NCBI RefSeq assembly: GCF_014643175.1
Contig: NZ_BMJH01000001.1
Span: 1,153,926 to 1,217,925, forward strand
Length of the DNA stretch: 64,000 bases
From: Hoyosella rhizosphaerae
GTDB lineage: Bacteria > Actinomycetota > Actinomycetes > Mycobacteriales > Mycobacteriaceae
Direction: 5' to 3'
Part shown: piece after piece, positions 13,120-21,229 of the stretch
Position numbering within the stretch: position 1 is the stretch's first letter
Layout of the letters: each line of letters opens with the position of its first letter
Notes under the pieces: generated by a model
Told to the model about the DNA's origin: nothing
Databases searched by the model: none
Seen by the model: only the letters and a program-made list of their open reading frames with translations
Made by a program: the position numbers and the translations under genes

Positions 13120-13389
13120 TTAGCGACGCAAGCCTAGGCGGCCGATGAGCGCGCGGTAACGTGCAACATCCACCTGCTGTAGGTACTTGAGCATCCGGCG
13201 ACGGCGGCCCACAAGAAGAAGCAGACCACGACGTGAGTGGTGATCGTGCTTGTGTTCTTTAAGGTGTTCGGTCAACCCGATGATGCGCGTGGTAAGAAGT
13301 GCAACCTGAGCTTCTGGTGAACCGGTGTCGGTTTCGTGCAGACCGTACTCGCTCAGAACGGTTTTCTTTTGCTGGCCGTCAAGTGCCAC
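13120..13389 (-). CDS. rpsO: 30S ribosomal protein S15
   Basis: 89 residues, complete family length. GTG start at 13387-13389 with GAGGAG eight bases upstream. Typical S15 sequence: [38 protein letters not shown] and the C-terminal [20 protein letters not shown], the parts that contact 16S rRNA helices 20-22. Upstream of pnp on the same strand. Confidence 0.98.
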   Translation of the reverse strand: MALDGQQKKTVLSEYGLHETDTGSPEAQVALLTTRIIGLTEHLKEHKHDHHSRRGLLLLVGRRRRMLKYLQQVDVARYRALIGRLGLRR

Positions 13390-13744
13390 GTGTAACTCTC
13401 CTCAAAAATGTCCGCGTTCTTTTTAGGGCGACGTTGTCGAACATGTGCGCAGTAATCACGACCGTCTGATGGCCATCTAGACACCGTGCACTCAACATCG
13501 TTCGGCTAGCCACCGCGAACCGCAGCCATACCGACGGATAAGCGTAACAGGGCGGCAGCGTCTCCACACAATCTATTGGTGCGCCGCTTCGTTGGCGGGC
13601 GAGGCACCGTTTCCGCACGAAGTACTCACGAAGTCTTCCCAGCGTTTGACGTCGGTTCATGGATGATGGAGCTATACGCTGCCACCGTGCCGCATCGTCG
13701 TTATCGGCGATACGGCGCCAATCAAAGGAAGAGGTGACGCAACT
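13390..13744. other. Divergent promoter region rpsO / NYN gene
   Basis: 355 bp between divergent genes. It holds the ribosome sites of rpsO (GAGGAG, minus strand, 13398-13403) and of the NYN gene (GAGGTG near 13730), and an AT-rich run (CTAAAAAG on the minus strand near 13420) that could serve as the rpsO -10 region. A 93-codon minus frame at 13379-13660 overlaps rpsO and looks spurious. No other feature seen. Confidence 0.4.
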
Positions 13745-14959
13745 ATGCCGCAGCCACGGCTAGCCAACGCGATCATGTACATAGACGCTGGATATTTGTG
13801 GCTGACGTTGCAGGAGATGACCGGTAAAACACATCGACAGCAACTCGGAATAGATCAAGTCGCACTATTGAGGCTCATCGGTGAGCTCGCACTCCGTCAC
13901 CATCCAGAGGTGAGGGTGCTTCGGCAGATGTGGTACGACGCTGAACCCGAGAACGGCTCCCCTGTCATGCACCATCAGTTGATACGTGACACTCCTGGTG
14001 CGTGTTTGCGAACCGGTACTTTGCGCTTCTCCGACGGAGTGGCACGTCAGAAGGGCGTCGACACGCGACTCGTAGCAGATGTGGTCGCTGCATCCGTGCG
14101 CGGAATCACGTCTGAGGTGATCATCCTCGCGGGCGATGGCGATTTGGTGCCGGCTCTGGAGATCGCGGCCGACGAAGGCATCCGGACGTGCGTCTGGTAC
14201 ATCGCCGGCGGGGACACGGTGTCGCGCCGACTAAAAGGCGCTGCTGACCATGTTCTGGAACTTGACCCACAGGTTTTCCTCGATCTGCAATACCGCGGTC
14301 GGCCCGCGGAAGGTTCTTCAGTGGACTTCTCGCAACCTGCTGAAACCTCGCAGGAACTACAGGCAAAGGCGCCACACCACGATGCCCCTGCGGCAGCGGA
14401 GCCAGCTCCCTCATCAACGGCTGAGGTGACGCATTTAATTGAACCAACGCCCCCAGCCGTTCCGGACACTGGTGCTCCTGAAACTGTCAGCGCAGATTCC
14501 CCCATCGGCGAGGCACAACCCACCGGCGATGCAACCCCGGAGGAAGACCAGGCCGCTGAAACAGCGAGCGCACCACCGAGCGCACCACCGCACCCCGTGC
14601 CATCCCCCAGGGTTATGCCTCGGTTCATTCCACGGCGCAAGGCGGTGCGGGAATCAGATTTGATACCGCTGTCTGTGTTAAGTCCGCATGGCGCTCAACT
14701 CGTGGTGGACACTCAAGGTGAGCCGCGACGGATTGGCGAACGATACGCCCAGCGGTGGTGGGAATCGTCATCAAAGGAGCAGCGGAGCCGCATCAGCGAC
14801 TACTTTGCGAGTAGTCAACAACTTCCACAACGAGTCGATTCAGACATGCTGCACTTAGCGTGCGCGGCACTCAGCATTGAGTTGGTTCCCGACGAGGACC
14901 GCACCCTGCTGCGCGAGGGCTTTCTATCGGAACTGCGGATGCGAATCCGGCAGCCCTAG
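13745..14959 (+). CDS. NYN-domain (LabA/DUF88-like) putative ribonuclease with C-terminal domain
   Basis: 404 residues in three parts. Residues 1-185 are a NYN/PIN-like nuclease domain: NAIMYIDAGYLW (first acidic residue), KGVDTRLVADVVAAS, and ILAGDGDLVPAL with the second acidic cluster, ending in SRRLKGAADHVLELD. Residues 190-300 are a Pro/Ala/Glu-rich linker. The C-terminal 100 residues (SPHGAQLVVDTQGEPRRIGERYAQRWWESSSKEQRSRI...) form a separate helical domain that I do not recognise. NYN proteins are usually Mg-dependent RNases, so an RNA target is likely. Stops 4 bp inside the convergent ribF gene. Confidence 0.8.
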   Translation: MPQPRLANAIMYIDAGYLWLTLQEMTGKTHRQQLGIDQVALLRLIGELALRHHPEVRVLRQMWYDAEPENGSPVMHHQLIRDTPGACLRTGTLRFSDGVARQKGVDTRLVADVVAASVRGITSEVIILAGDGDLVPALEIAADEGIRTCVWYIAGGDTVSRRLKGAADHVLELDPQVFLDLQYRGRPAEGSSVDFSQPAETSQELQAKAPHHDAPAAAEPAPSSTAEVTHLIEPTPPAVPDTGAPETVSADSPIGEAQPTGDATPEEDQAAETASAPPSAPPHPVPSPRVMPRFIPRRKAVRESDLIPLSVLSPHGAQLVVDTQGEPRRIGERYAQRWWESSSKEQRSRISDYFASSQQLPQRVDSDMLHLACAALSIELVPDEDRTLLREGFLSELRMRIRQP

Positions 14960-15966
14960 TCGCCCGCGGCGGATTGTCTGCTAAGGATCTCTTCGGTATT
15001 TCGCACGTCGTCATCAATCGCCACAACGAGGTCGTCGACCGTGTCGTATCGTCGTTGCTCTCGCAGCCTTTCAACAAAGTCGACAGCAGCGTGTTGGCCG
15101 TACAGATCTGCGTCAACATCCAAAATGAAGGCCTCGACGGTGCGGGATTTCCCTGAGAATGTGGGATTGGTTCCGACGGAGATGGCCGCTTTGTACCTGT
15201 CACCTGCCCTGAGGGCGTTGTTTGCGACGGTTCCTGGACCGAGAACGGTGAACCATCCGGCGTAGACACCGTCTGCGGGTATTGCCGCGTAGGCGGGCGG
15301 TGTGACGTTGGCGGTAGGAAAACCTAGTCCTTTGCCACGACCGTCGCCTCGTACGACCACGCCTTCGATGCGGTGCGGACGGCCCAGAGCCTCGGTGGCC
15401 GCTGCCATGTCTCCCGCGTCAACACATGCACGTATATAGGTGGACGAGAAGGTGACTTCATGTTCTGCGAGCAATCCGACGCCGTGCACACCGAACCCGA
15501 ACCGTTGACCGAGCTCACGCAGAGTGCCCACATTACCGGCCGCTTTGCGCCCGAACGTGAAGTTTTCGCCCACGACCACTTCTGCGACGTGTAGTCGTTC
15601 GACGAGTATCTCGTGAACAAATGCGTCCGGGGTGAGCCGAGAAAGTTCGAGCGTAAAAGGCATGACGCAGAAGACGTCGATCCCGAGTGATTCAACTAGT
15701 TCCGCGCGCCGAGTAAGGGTGGTGAGTTGTGCTGGGTGTGACCCTGGCCGAACTACCTCAGATGGGTGGGGATCAAATGTCATCAGCACGCTGGGCACGC
15801 CAAGCCTGCGGGCTTCCTCTACCGCTTTGGTGATAAGGCGGGTGTGTCCGCGATGCACTCCGTCGAAGACGCCGATCGTGACGACACAGCGCCCCCAATC
15901 AGCTGGTATGGCGGAAAGTCCGCGCCATCTTTGTCCACGCCATTTGTTCACGGGCCACGTCTGCAC
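14956..15966 (-). CDS. ribF: Bifunctional riboflavin kinase / FAD synthetase
   Basis: Converts riboflavin to FMN and FMN to FAD. About 336 residues. N-terminal nucleotidyltransferase: CVVTIGVFDGVHRGHTRLI (GxFDGxHxGH) and SSTYIRACVDAGD; C-terminal flavokinase: GRGKGLGFPTANV (GxxxGxPTAN) and AISVGTNPTFSGKSRTVEAFIL. The start is uncertain: TTG 15972, GTG 15966 or GTG 15954 all lack a strong ribosome site; 15966 is taken. Divergent from the mnt operon. Confidence 0.95.
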   Translation of the reverse strand: MQTWPVNKWRGQRWRGLSAIPADWGRCVVTIGVFDGVHRGHTRLITKAVEEARRLGVPSVLMTFDPHPSEVVRPGSHPAQLTTLTRRAELVESLGIDVFCVMPFTLELSRLTPDAFVHEILVERLHVAEVVVGENFTFGRKAAGNVGTLRELGQRFGFGVHGVGLLAEHEVTFSSTYIRACVDAGDMAAATEALGRPHRIEGVVVRGDGRGKGLGFPTANVTPPAYAAIPADGVYAGWFTVLGPGTVANNALRAGDRYKAAISVGTNPTFSGKSRTVEAFILDVDADLYGQHAAVDFVERLREQRRYDTVDDLVVAIDDDVRNTEEILSRQSAAGD

Positions 15967-16040
15967 ACGCAAAGCCTACGACGAATTGTGTTGGGTAGCA
16001 CGAGCGGGACCGGTTGTTGGCGGCGTGGCGGATCCGCCGG

Positions 16041-16088
16041 TGGACATCCGAGACCCAACCGAGTATAAATTTCGGTATGGCGAAATTT
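16041..16088 (+). promoter_or_regulatory. mnt operon promoter with inverted-repeat operator over a leaderless start
   Basis: A -35-like TGGACA (16041-16046), 17-bp spacer and -10 TATAAA (16064-16069) predict transcription starting at about 16076-16077, which is the A of the mntA ATG; there is no ribosome site, so the mRNA should be leaderless. A perfect inverted repeat AAATTTCG (16067-16074) / CGAAATTT (16081-16088), spacer 6, covers the -10, the start point and the first four codons. The regulator encoded at the end of the operon (18792-19586) is MntR-like and is the likely ligand of this site. Confidence 0.72.
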
Positions 16089-17033
16089 TCTATTCGATCA
16101 TCAAAACACCAAGGTTTGATGTCACTCATTGCAATGGTTGCATTGGTCTTTGCTACCGCATGCTCTACCGCCACATCGGAAGAAAATTTACCCAACACTG
16201 ACCAGTCAGCAGCCGGCGACAAGCCGCTTGTCCTGACAACCTTCACAGTTATTGCAGACATGGCCCAAGTCGTTGCCGGAGATCACCTCACCGTCGAGTC
16301 CATCACCAAACCTGGCGCTGAAGTACACGAGTACGAACCAACGCCATCAGATCTGCGCAAAGCTGAGAACGCTACCCTCATCCTGGACAACGGCCTTGGC
16401 CTAGAACTGTGGTTCGAGCGTTTCGCCTCCACAGCGCGCGCCCCTCACGTCGTTGTCACAGAAGGTGTAGAACCAATCGACATCGGCGACGGGGACTACA
16501 CCGGCAAGCCGAACCCACATGCATGGATGTCCCCCACAGAAGCGCTCACCTACGTCGACAACATTGCTGACGCATTCACCGAACTTGACCCAGACAACAG
16601 CGACACCTATCGCGCAAATGCAGACGCCTACAAAGACGAAATCCGCGCCATCGCAGACGAGCTTCGCTCCGCCGTCGCTACGATCCCGGAAAGCCAGCGC
16701 GCACTTGTCACCTGCGAAGGCGCATTCAGCTACCTCGCCCGCGATTCCGGGCTGACAGAGGCCTACCTCTGGGCAGTTAACCAGGAACAGCAGGGCACCC
16801 CCCGCCAAGTTGTCGAACTCGTAAAATTCATTCAGGACAACAACGTGCCGACCGTATTTTGTGAGTCCACCGTCTCGGACAGGGCGATGCAGCAAGTGGC
16901 ACGCGAATCTGGCGCACAATTCGGTGGCGTTCTCTACGTCGATTCGCTCTCTGAAGCAGACGGACCTGTGCCAACCTATTTGGACCTGCTTCGGCATGAC
17001 GTCGCTGTCATCGTGGAAGGACTCACATCATGA
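16077..17033 (+). CDS. mntA: Manganese ABC transporter substrate-binding lipoprotein
   Basis: Cluster A-I (TroA/PsaA-type) metal-binding protein, 318 residues. Signal peptide MAKFSIRSSK... with lipobox ATAC (Cys29). Four metal ligands can be placed by pattern: His in GAEVHEYEP, His in NPHAWMSP, Glu in LVTCEGAFSYL and Asp in LYVDSLSEAD. Glutamate as third ligand matches the Mn-binding PsaA type rather than the His of zinc-binding ZnuA, and no His-rich loop is present. ATG 16077 chosen from the promoter spacing and signal peptide. Stop overlaps the ATPase start (ATGA). Confidence 0.9.
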   Translation: MAKFSIRSSKHQGLMSLIAMVALVFATACSTATSEENLPNTDQSAAGDKPLVLTTFTVIADMAQVVAGDHLTVESITKPGAEVHEYEPTPSDLRKAENATLILDNGLGLELWFERFASTARAPHVVVTEGVEPIDIGDGDYTGKPNPHAWMSPTEALTYVDNIADAFTELDPDNSDTYRANADAYKDEIRAIADELRSAVATIPESQRALVTCEGAFSYLARDSGLTEAYLWAVNQEQQGTPRQVVELVKFIQDNNVPTVFCESTVSDRAMQQVARESGAQFGGVLYVDSLSEADGPVPTYLDLLRHDVAVIVEGLTS

Positions 17034-17890
17034 CGCTGCCTTTCCAAAAGACGCTGCCTTTCCAGAAGACGCTGCCTTTCCGCCGCCGTGACGCGTCGCA
17101 GATCCGCGTGCCTAGCTCTAGTGCAGCACTCGAAATCTCAAATGTGACCGTCAGGTACAAGTCCCGGGCCGCCATCGAAAACGTCAACTTGTCACTGGAT
17201 TGGGGGCGAGTATGCGGATTGATCGGAACTAATGGTTCAGGAAAGTCGACGCTCTTCAAAACAATTATGGGCGTCGTCAAGCCACAGTCGGGCACCATCC
17301 AAGTAGCAGGATTGCCGTCTGCGCAGGCCCGTCGCCGCAGCATGATCAGCTACGTTCCGCAATCCGAAGACGTCGACTGGACATTCCCCATCAGCGTGCG
17401 AGATGTCGTCATGATGGGTCGATACGGGAGCCAAAACTGGTTACGCACACCCCGCGAAACTGACCGTGACGCAGTATCGACCGCTCTCGAAACAGTAGGA
17501 ATGGCAGATTTTGCGCACCGCCAAATCGGTCAACTTTCGGGCGGCCAACGCAAACGAGTATTCGTTGCGCGGGCAATCGCTCAAAACTCGTCTGTGCTTC
17601 TCCTTGATGAGCCCTTCACCGGGGTCGACAAAACAAGCGAAGCACTCATCACAAACTTGCTCCGAGGACTCGCCGCGGAAGGTCGCAGCATCCTCATTTC
17701 CACCCACGATCTGACGTCCCTACCCCACTTGTGTGACGAAGCTGCACTGCTGAATCAGCGGATCGTCCTCCAGGACACCCCAGAAGTGGTCCTTCAACCC
17801 GAAAACCTCGCACTTGCGTTCGGTCACAACCCTCTCGCTCCGGCATCTGCGAATCCCCATTCGGCCACAGCATCACGACTCGCGGGCTAG
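17030..17890 (+). CDS. mntB: Manganese ABC transporter ATP-binding protein
   Basis: 286 residues. Walker A GTNGSGKST (about residues 63-71), Q-loop VPQSEDVDWTFP, signature LSGGQRKRV, Walker B VLLLDEPF and the H-loop ISTHD. Typical of the metal-transport (ZnuC/MntB) ATPases, including the VDWTFPISVRDVV region that couples to the permease. The first 20 residues are unusual: TLPFQK repeated, from three copies of an 18-bp DNA repeat. GGAAGGA lies eight bases before ATG 17030, which supports that start and hence translation of the repeats. Followed after 2 bp by the permease. Confidence 0.93.
   Translation: MTLPFQKTLPFQKTLPFRRRDASQIRVPSSSAALEISNVTVRYKSRAAIENVNLSLDWGRVCGLIGTNGSGKSTLFKTIMGVVKPQSGTIQVAGLPSAQARRRSMISYVPQSEDVDWTFPISVRDVVMMGRYGSQNWLRTPRETDRDAVSTALETVGMADFAHRQIGQLSGGQRKRVFVARAIAQNSSVLLLDEPFTGVDKTSEALITNLLRGLAAEGRSILISTHDLTSLPHLCDEAALLNQRIVLQDTPEVVLQPENLALAFGHNPLAPASANPHSATASRLAG
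17032..17085 (+). repeat. Three 18-bp tandem repeats in the ATPase N-terminus
   Basis: GACGCTGCCTTTCCAAAA, GACGCTGCCTTTCCAGAA and GACGCTGCCTTTCCGCCG follow one another at 17035-17088 in frame (with the preceding two bases part of the phase). They encode TLPFQK-TLPFQK-TLPFRR just after the start codon. Copy number could change without breaking the frame. Confidence 0.85.
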
Positions 17891-17892
17891 AC

Positions 17893-18795
17893 ATGGCCAT
17901 CGTCGACATCCTGCTTGACCCTTTGCAGTTTGAGTTCATGCGCCGCGCCTTCCTCGTGGCCATCGTCGCGTCCGTCGTATGTGCGCTCCTCAGTTGCTGG
18001 CTCATCCTGATCGGATGGTCGCTCATGGGCGACGCCATCTCCCACGCCGTTCTCCCCGGCGTGGCTCTCGCATACATCTTTGGTCTTCCGTTCGCTCTCG
18101 GTGCGCTCGTCTTTGCCCTCATCGCGGTGTTCCTTATCGGCGCGGTACGGAACACAAGTCGCATTAAAGAAGACGCAGCCATGGGCATTGTGTTCACAGC
18201 GCTCTTCGCGGTTGGTCTCGTACTCATTTCCCGAAACCCCACCCACGTGGACGTCATGCACATCCTGTTCGGGAATCTCCTCGGAATCCCTAGAGCAGAT
18301 CTTGTTCAAGTAGTCATCCTTGGGGTACTCACCACTGCGGTACTCATACTCAAGCGTCGCGATCTCACTCTGTACGCATTCGACAAAGCTCACGCCCAGG
18401 CAGTGGGAATTTCAGTCACTCGTTTAGGCGCCCTCTTACTAACACTGCTCGCGATCACCATCGTCGTCGCATTGCAAGCAGTAGGCGTCATCCTTGTAGT
18501 CGCGCTACTCATCACTCCCGGTGCCACCGCGTACCTCCTCACCGACCGATTCCCCGTAATGCTGCTCCTCGCACCCGCCATCGCAGTTACCGCTTCCACG
18601 GTAGGCATCTATGCGTCGTACTATTTCGACGCATCTACAGGAGGAATGGTGGTGCTGGCGCAATCCGCAGCATTCACACTCGCTTACCTTGCTAGCCCCA
18701 ACCACGGCCTACTCACACGCCGTTGGGTGCACCGGCGCCGACTCACCAAGGCCACCGCAAGCAGCGAAAAGAGTGCCACTCCGTCTCAAACGTGA
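17893..18795 (+). CDS. mntC: Manganese ABC transporter permease
   Basis: ABC-3 family integral membrane protein, 300 residues, eight or nine hydrophobic segments (for example RRAFLVAIVASVVCALLSCW, LALAYIFGLPFALGALVF..., LLLTLLAITIVVALQAVGVILVV). SLMGDAISHAVLPGVALAY and the later VGVILVVALLITPGATAYLL are characteristic of ZnuB/MntB permeases. Directly behind the ATPase gene; its TGA overlaps the GTG of the regulator gene. Confidence 0.93.
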   Translation: MAIVDILLDPLQFEFMRRAFLVAIVASVVCALLSCWLILIGWSLMGDAISHAVLPGVALAYIFGLPFALGALVFALIAVFLIGAVRNTSRIKEDAAMGIVFTALFAVGLVLISRNPTHVDVMHILFGNLLGIPRADLVQVVILGVLTTAVLILKRRDLTLYAFDKAHAQAVGISVTRLGALLLTLLAITIVVALQAVGVILVVALLITPGATAYLLTDRFPVMLLLAPAIAVTASTVGIYASYYFDASTGGMVVLAQSAAFTLAYLASPNHGLLTRRWVHRRRLTKATASSEKSATPSQT

Positions 18796-19586
18796 AACCT
18801 GGACAGGGATTGCCTAAGCTCATAGACGTGCCTCATCACAGAAACCGGACCACGCGCGCAACGACCGACTCGCCACCAGGCGGAACGTCAACCGTCGGCG
18901 ACTCAGGGGCACCCCGCGAAACTCCACCACTCACACCGGTCGCTCAGGACTATCTCAAAACAATCTGGTCACTGTGCGAATGGTCTGACGAGCGGGTGAG
19001 CGCCAAAATGCTGGCAGAGAAAATCGGGGTTTCCGCATCAACCGTGTCGGAGTCCATTAAGAAACTTGCCGAGCAAGGCCTTGTCGACCACGCCCGGTAC
19101 GGCTCGATCGCGCTCACCGAGAACGGGAAGCAAGCGGCGATCTCCATGGTGAGACGTCACCGCCTCATCGAAACTTTCCTCGTTCGCGAACTTGGCTACA
19201 GCTGGGACGAAGTGCATGAAGAAGCCGAGGTTCTCGAACACGCGGTGTCAGATAGGCTGGTCTCACGCATCGACGCCAAACTTGCCTATCCGCAACGTGA
19301 CCCTCACGGCGATCCCATACCCACCGCGGATGGTTCTGTACCCACCCCAAGCGCCCGGCCACTTAGTGAGTGCTCAAACGGCGACAGCGGGCATATCGCG
19401 CGTATCTCAGACGATGACGCGCAGATGCTTCGCTACTTTGACTCCGTTGGGCTCGCACTCGACACCCACATCACGGTTCATGAGCGACGCGACTTCGCCG
19501 GAACAATGTCGGTTCTGATTGGCACAGCCCAGACGCCGGTGGAGTTAGGCAACATCGCCGCACAAGCCATTTGGCTCAGCGACTAG
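18792..19586 (+). CDS. mntR: MntR-like DtxR-family manganese-dependent regulator
   Basis: 264 residues from GTG 18792 (GTGA overlap with the permease; later GTG 18828 possible). Residues 1-45 are a non-conserved extension. Winged helix at about 50-120 (MLAEKIGVSASTVSESIKKLAEQGLV), dimer and metal domain at 120-175, and a C-terminal FeoA/SH3-like domain (ITVHERRDFAGTMSVLIG). At positions where iron-specific DtxR has Met10 and Cys102 this protein has Asp53 (AQDYLKTIW) and Glu146 (HEEAEVLEH), as in Bacillus MntR, predicting Mn rather than Fe sensing. Other ligands H123, E127, H142, E149, H150 are present. Likely represses mntABC. Overlaps convergent truB by 11 bp. Confidence 0.9.
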   Translation: MKPGQGLPKLIDVPHHRNRTTRATTDSPPGGTSTVGDSGAPRETPPLTPVAQDYLKTIWSLCEWSDERVSAKMLAEKIGVSASTVSESIKKLAEQGLVDHARYGSIALTENGKQAAISMVRRHRLIETFLVRELGYSWDEVHEEAEVLEHAVSDRLVSRIDAKLAYPQRDPHGDPIPTADGSVPTPSARPLSECSNGDSGHIARISDDDAQMLRYFDSVGLALDTHITVHERRDFAGTMSVLIGTAQTPVELGNIAAQAIWLSD

Positions 19587-20508
19587 AACTTCCACTCAAA
19601 TTCGCAGGCCGCGCAACAAACACTGGGCTTGAGCGCTTCCCGTTTTCCTTCAACAACGCCCAAGCGCGGCCGTCATCATCCACCGCGCCATGGGTGTCCG
19701 GAATTCCAACAGGTTCAAGCCACTGCCCATGTTGGAGAGCCGAAACCTCAGCCTGGGTGACCACACGGACTGGGAATGCCCGCGCAATCGCCTCGTCGAG
19801 GGTCAGCGACAGACGCGGTTCCGCTTCAAGGGCTTCCAAAGTTGCGGCGTCCTCAACTGCAAACGGGCCCACGCGCGTTCGCCGAAGACGAGTCAAATGG
19901 CCGCCCACACCTAGCAAGGCGCCAAGGTCGCGGGCCAATGCTCGTATGTATGTGCCACTGGAGCATTGCACCACAACATCGAGGTCAACTACCTCGTCTT
20001 CTCGACGCTCCCCAACAACATCAAACTGAGATACGGTGACCTCCCGTGGAGGCAGAGAAACGTCCTCCCCCGCCCGCACTCGGTCGTATGCGCGTCGGCC
20101 AGCGACCTTCACCGCGCTCACCGAGGACGGAACTTGAGAAATTTCGCCCGTCAGCGTTGCGATGTGCGGCAAGTATTCGTCCGCGGTAATCGCCGACGCA
20201 TCGCGAGCTTCCACAAGCTCGCCTTCAGCGTCGTCAGTGGTGGTGGACGCACCAAGCCGAATAGTGGCTTCGTAGGTTTTTGTAGTCAAACTGACATGAC
20301 CAAGCAACTTGGTCGCACGTCCCACCCCAAGTACCAATACACCCGTGGCCATTGGATCCAACGTGCCCGCATGGCCGACTTTCCGTGTACCAAAGTAGCG
20401 GCGCAACCGCCCGACAACATCATGGCTGGTCATTCCTGATGGCTTATCAACCACCACAACCCCGCCCAGTTCACGCGCAAAACCCAAGTCCCGCACAACG
20501 TCAGCCAT
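19576..20508 (-). CDS. truB: tRNA pseudouridine-55 synthase
   Basis: Modifies U55 in the T-loop of tRNAs. 310 residues from ATG 20508 (GGAG nine bases upstream; an ATG at 20514 lies too close to it). GVVVVDKPSGMTSHDVV, the catalytic GHAGTLDPMATGVLVL with the nucleophilic aspartate, and YEATIRLGASTTTDD are diagnostic; actinobacterial C-terminal domain follows. Overlaps the pptT stop by 8 bp and the mntR stop (convergent) by 11 bp. Confidence 0.96.
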   Translation of the reverse strand: MADVVRDLGFARELGGVVVVDKPSGMTSHDVVGRLRRYFGTRKVGHAGTLDPMATGVLVLGVGRATKLLGHVSLTTKTYEATIRLGASTTTDDAEGELVEARDASAITADEYLPHIATLTGEISQVPSSVSAVKVAGRRAYDRVRAGEDVSLPPREVTVSQFDVVGERREDEVVDLDVVVQCSSGTYIRALARDLGALLGVGGHLTRLRRTRVGPFAVEDAATLEALEAEPRLSLTLDEAIARAFPVRVVTQAEVSALQHGQWLEPVGIPDTHGAVDDDGRAWALLKENGKRSSPVFVARPANLSGSSSR

Positions 20509-21229
20509 TGGCATCTGCTCCGGACGTGGGGATGCCGGAACTATGACTTACCGCAATCGCCGCTACAACTAAGCCGTTGTCGATACACCACTTGCCCGCC
20601 AATTTATGGATAGGGTCGCCCTCCAACGCAGTTCCGTCAATGAGTATGCGGGACTCAAAAGTACCTGTCGTGAGAGCCCCATCGGGTGACTCATCGACCG
20701 AGATGGTCACGTGAGCATCTTCAAAACCCAACCATCGGCCTGTGATGGGAAACCACGCCTTGTAGGTCGTTTCCTTGGCGCAAAACAACACCTTGTCCAA
20801 GTGAATACCTTTGTATTCACCCATCGCCGATGCCAACCATTCACGCTCGTCGGGGATACTCACGCTTGGCAGTACTCCCGCGGGCAACGTGGTGTGCGGC
20901 TCGGCATCGATACCGATTGACCGAACATGGTCGGAATACCCCACCACAGCGCCACGGTAACCAGTGCAGTGCGTCATACTTCCCACCACACCGTTCGGCC
21001 ACGTCGGGGCTCCCCTAGCGCCCTTTAAGATTGGCATCTGCTCCGCGCCGGGGACACCCAATGTGCCCATAGCTCGGCGAGCAAGGTGGCGAACTGTGAA
21101 GTACTCTGCCTGCCGCTTGGGAACAGCACGAGCGACAGCCGCGCGTTCAACTTCCGGTACAAACACCCCTGTTGCGTCAGCGAATGATTCCGCCGTCACA
21201 AGTGGTGCATGCACAATGTTGGCAATCAC
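20501..21229 (-). CDS. pptT: 4'-phosphopantetheinyl transferase (PptT/Sfp type)
   Basis: Transfers phosphopantetheine from CoA to carrier proteins; in mycobacteria PptT activates the mycolate and siderophore synthases. 242 residues with the three family motifs: P-TWPNGVVGSMTHCTGYRG, SIGIDAEPH (Mg-binding acidic pair) and FCAKETTYKAWFP. Lies between truB and a phosphoesterase as in Mycobacterium tuberculosis (Rv2793c-Rv2795c), overlapping the latter by ATGA. Confidence 0.95.
   Translation of the reverse strand: MIANIVHAPLVTAESFADATGVFVPEVERAAVARAVPKRQAEYFTVRHLARRAMGTLGVPGAEQMPILKGARGAPTWPNGVVGSMTHCTGYRGAVVGYSDHVRSIGIDAEPHTTLPAGVLPSVSIPDEREWLASAMGEYKGIHLDKVLFCAKETTYKAWFPITGRWLGFEDAHVTISVDESPDGALTTGTFESRILIDGTALEGDPIHKLAGKWCIDNGLVVAAIAVSHSSGIPTSGADANG

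Noticed and set aside
13379-13660. 93-codon minus frame overlapping rpsO start
   Set aside because: Overlaps the rpsO gene, no ribosome site and no recognisable domain.
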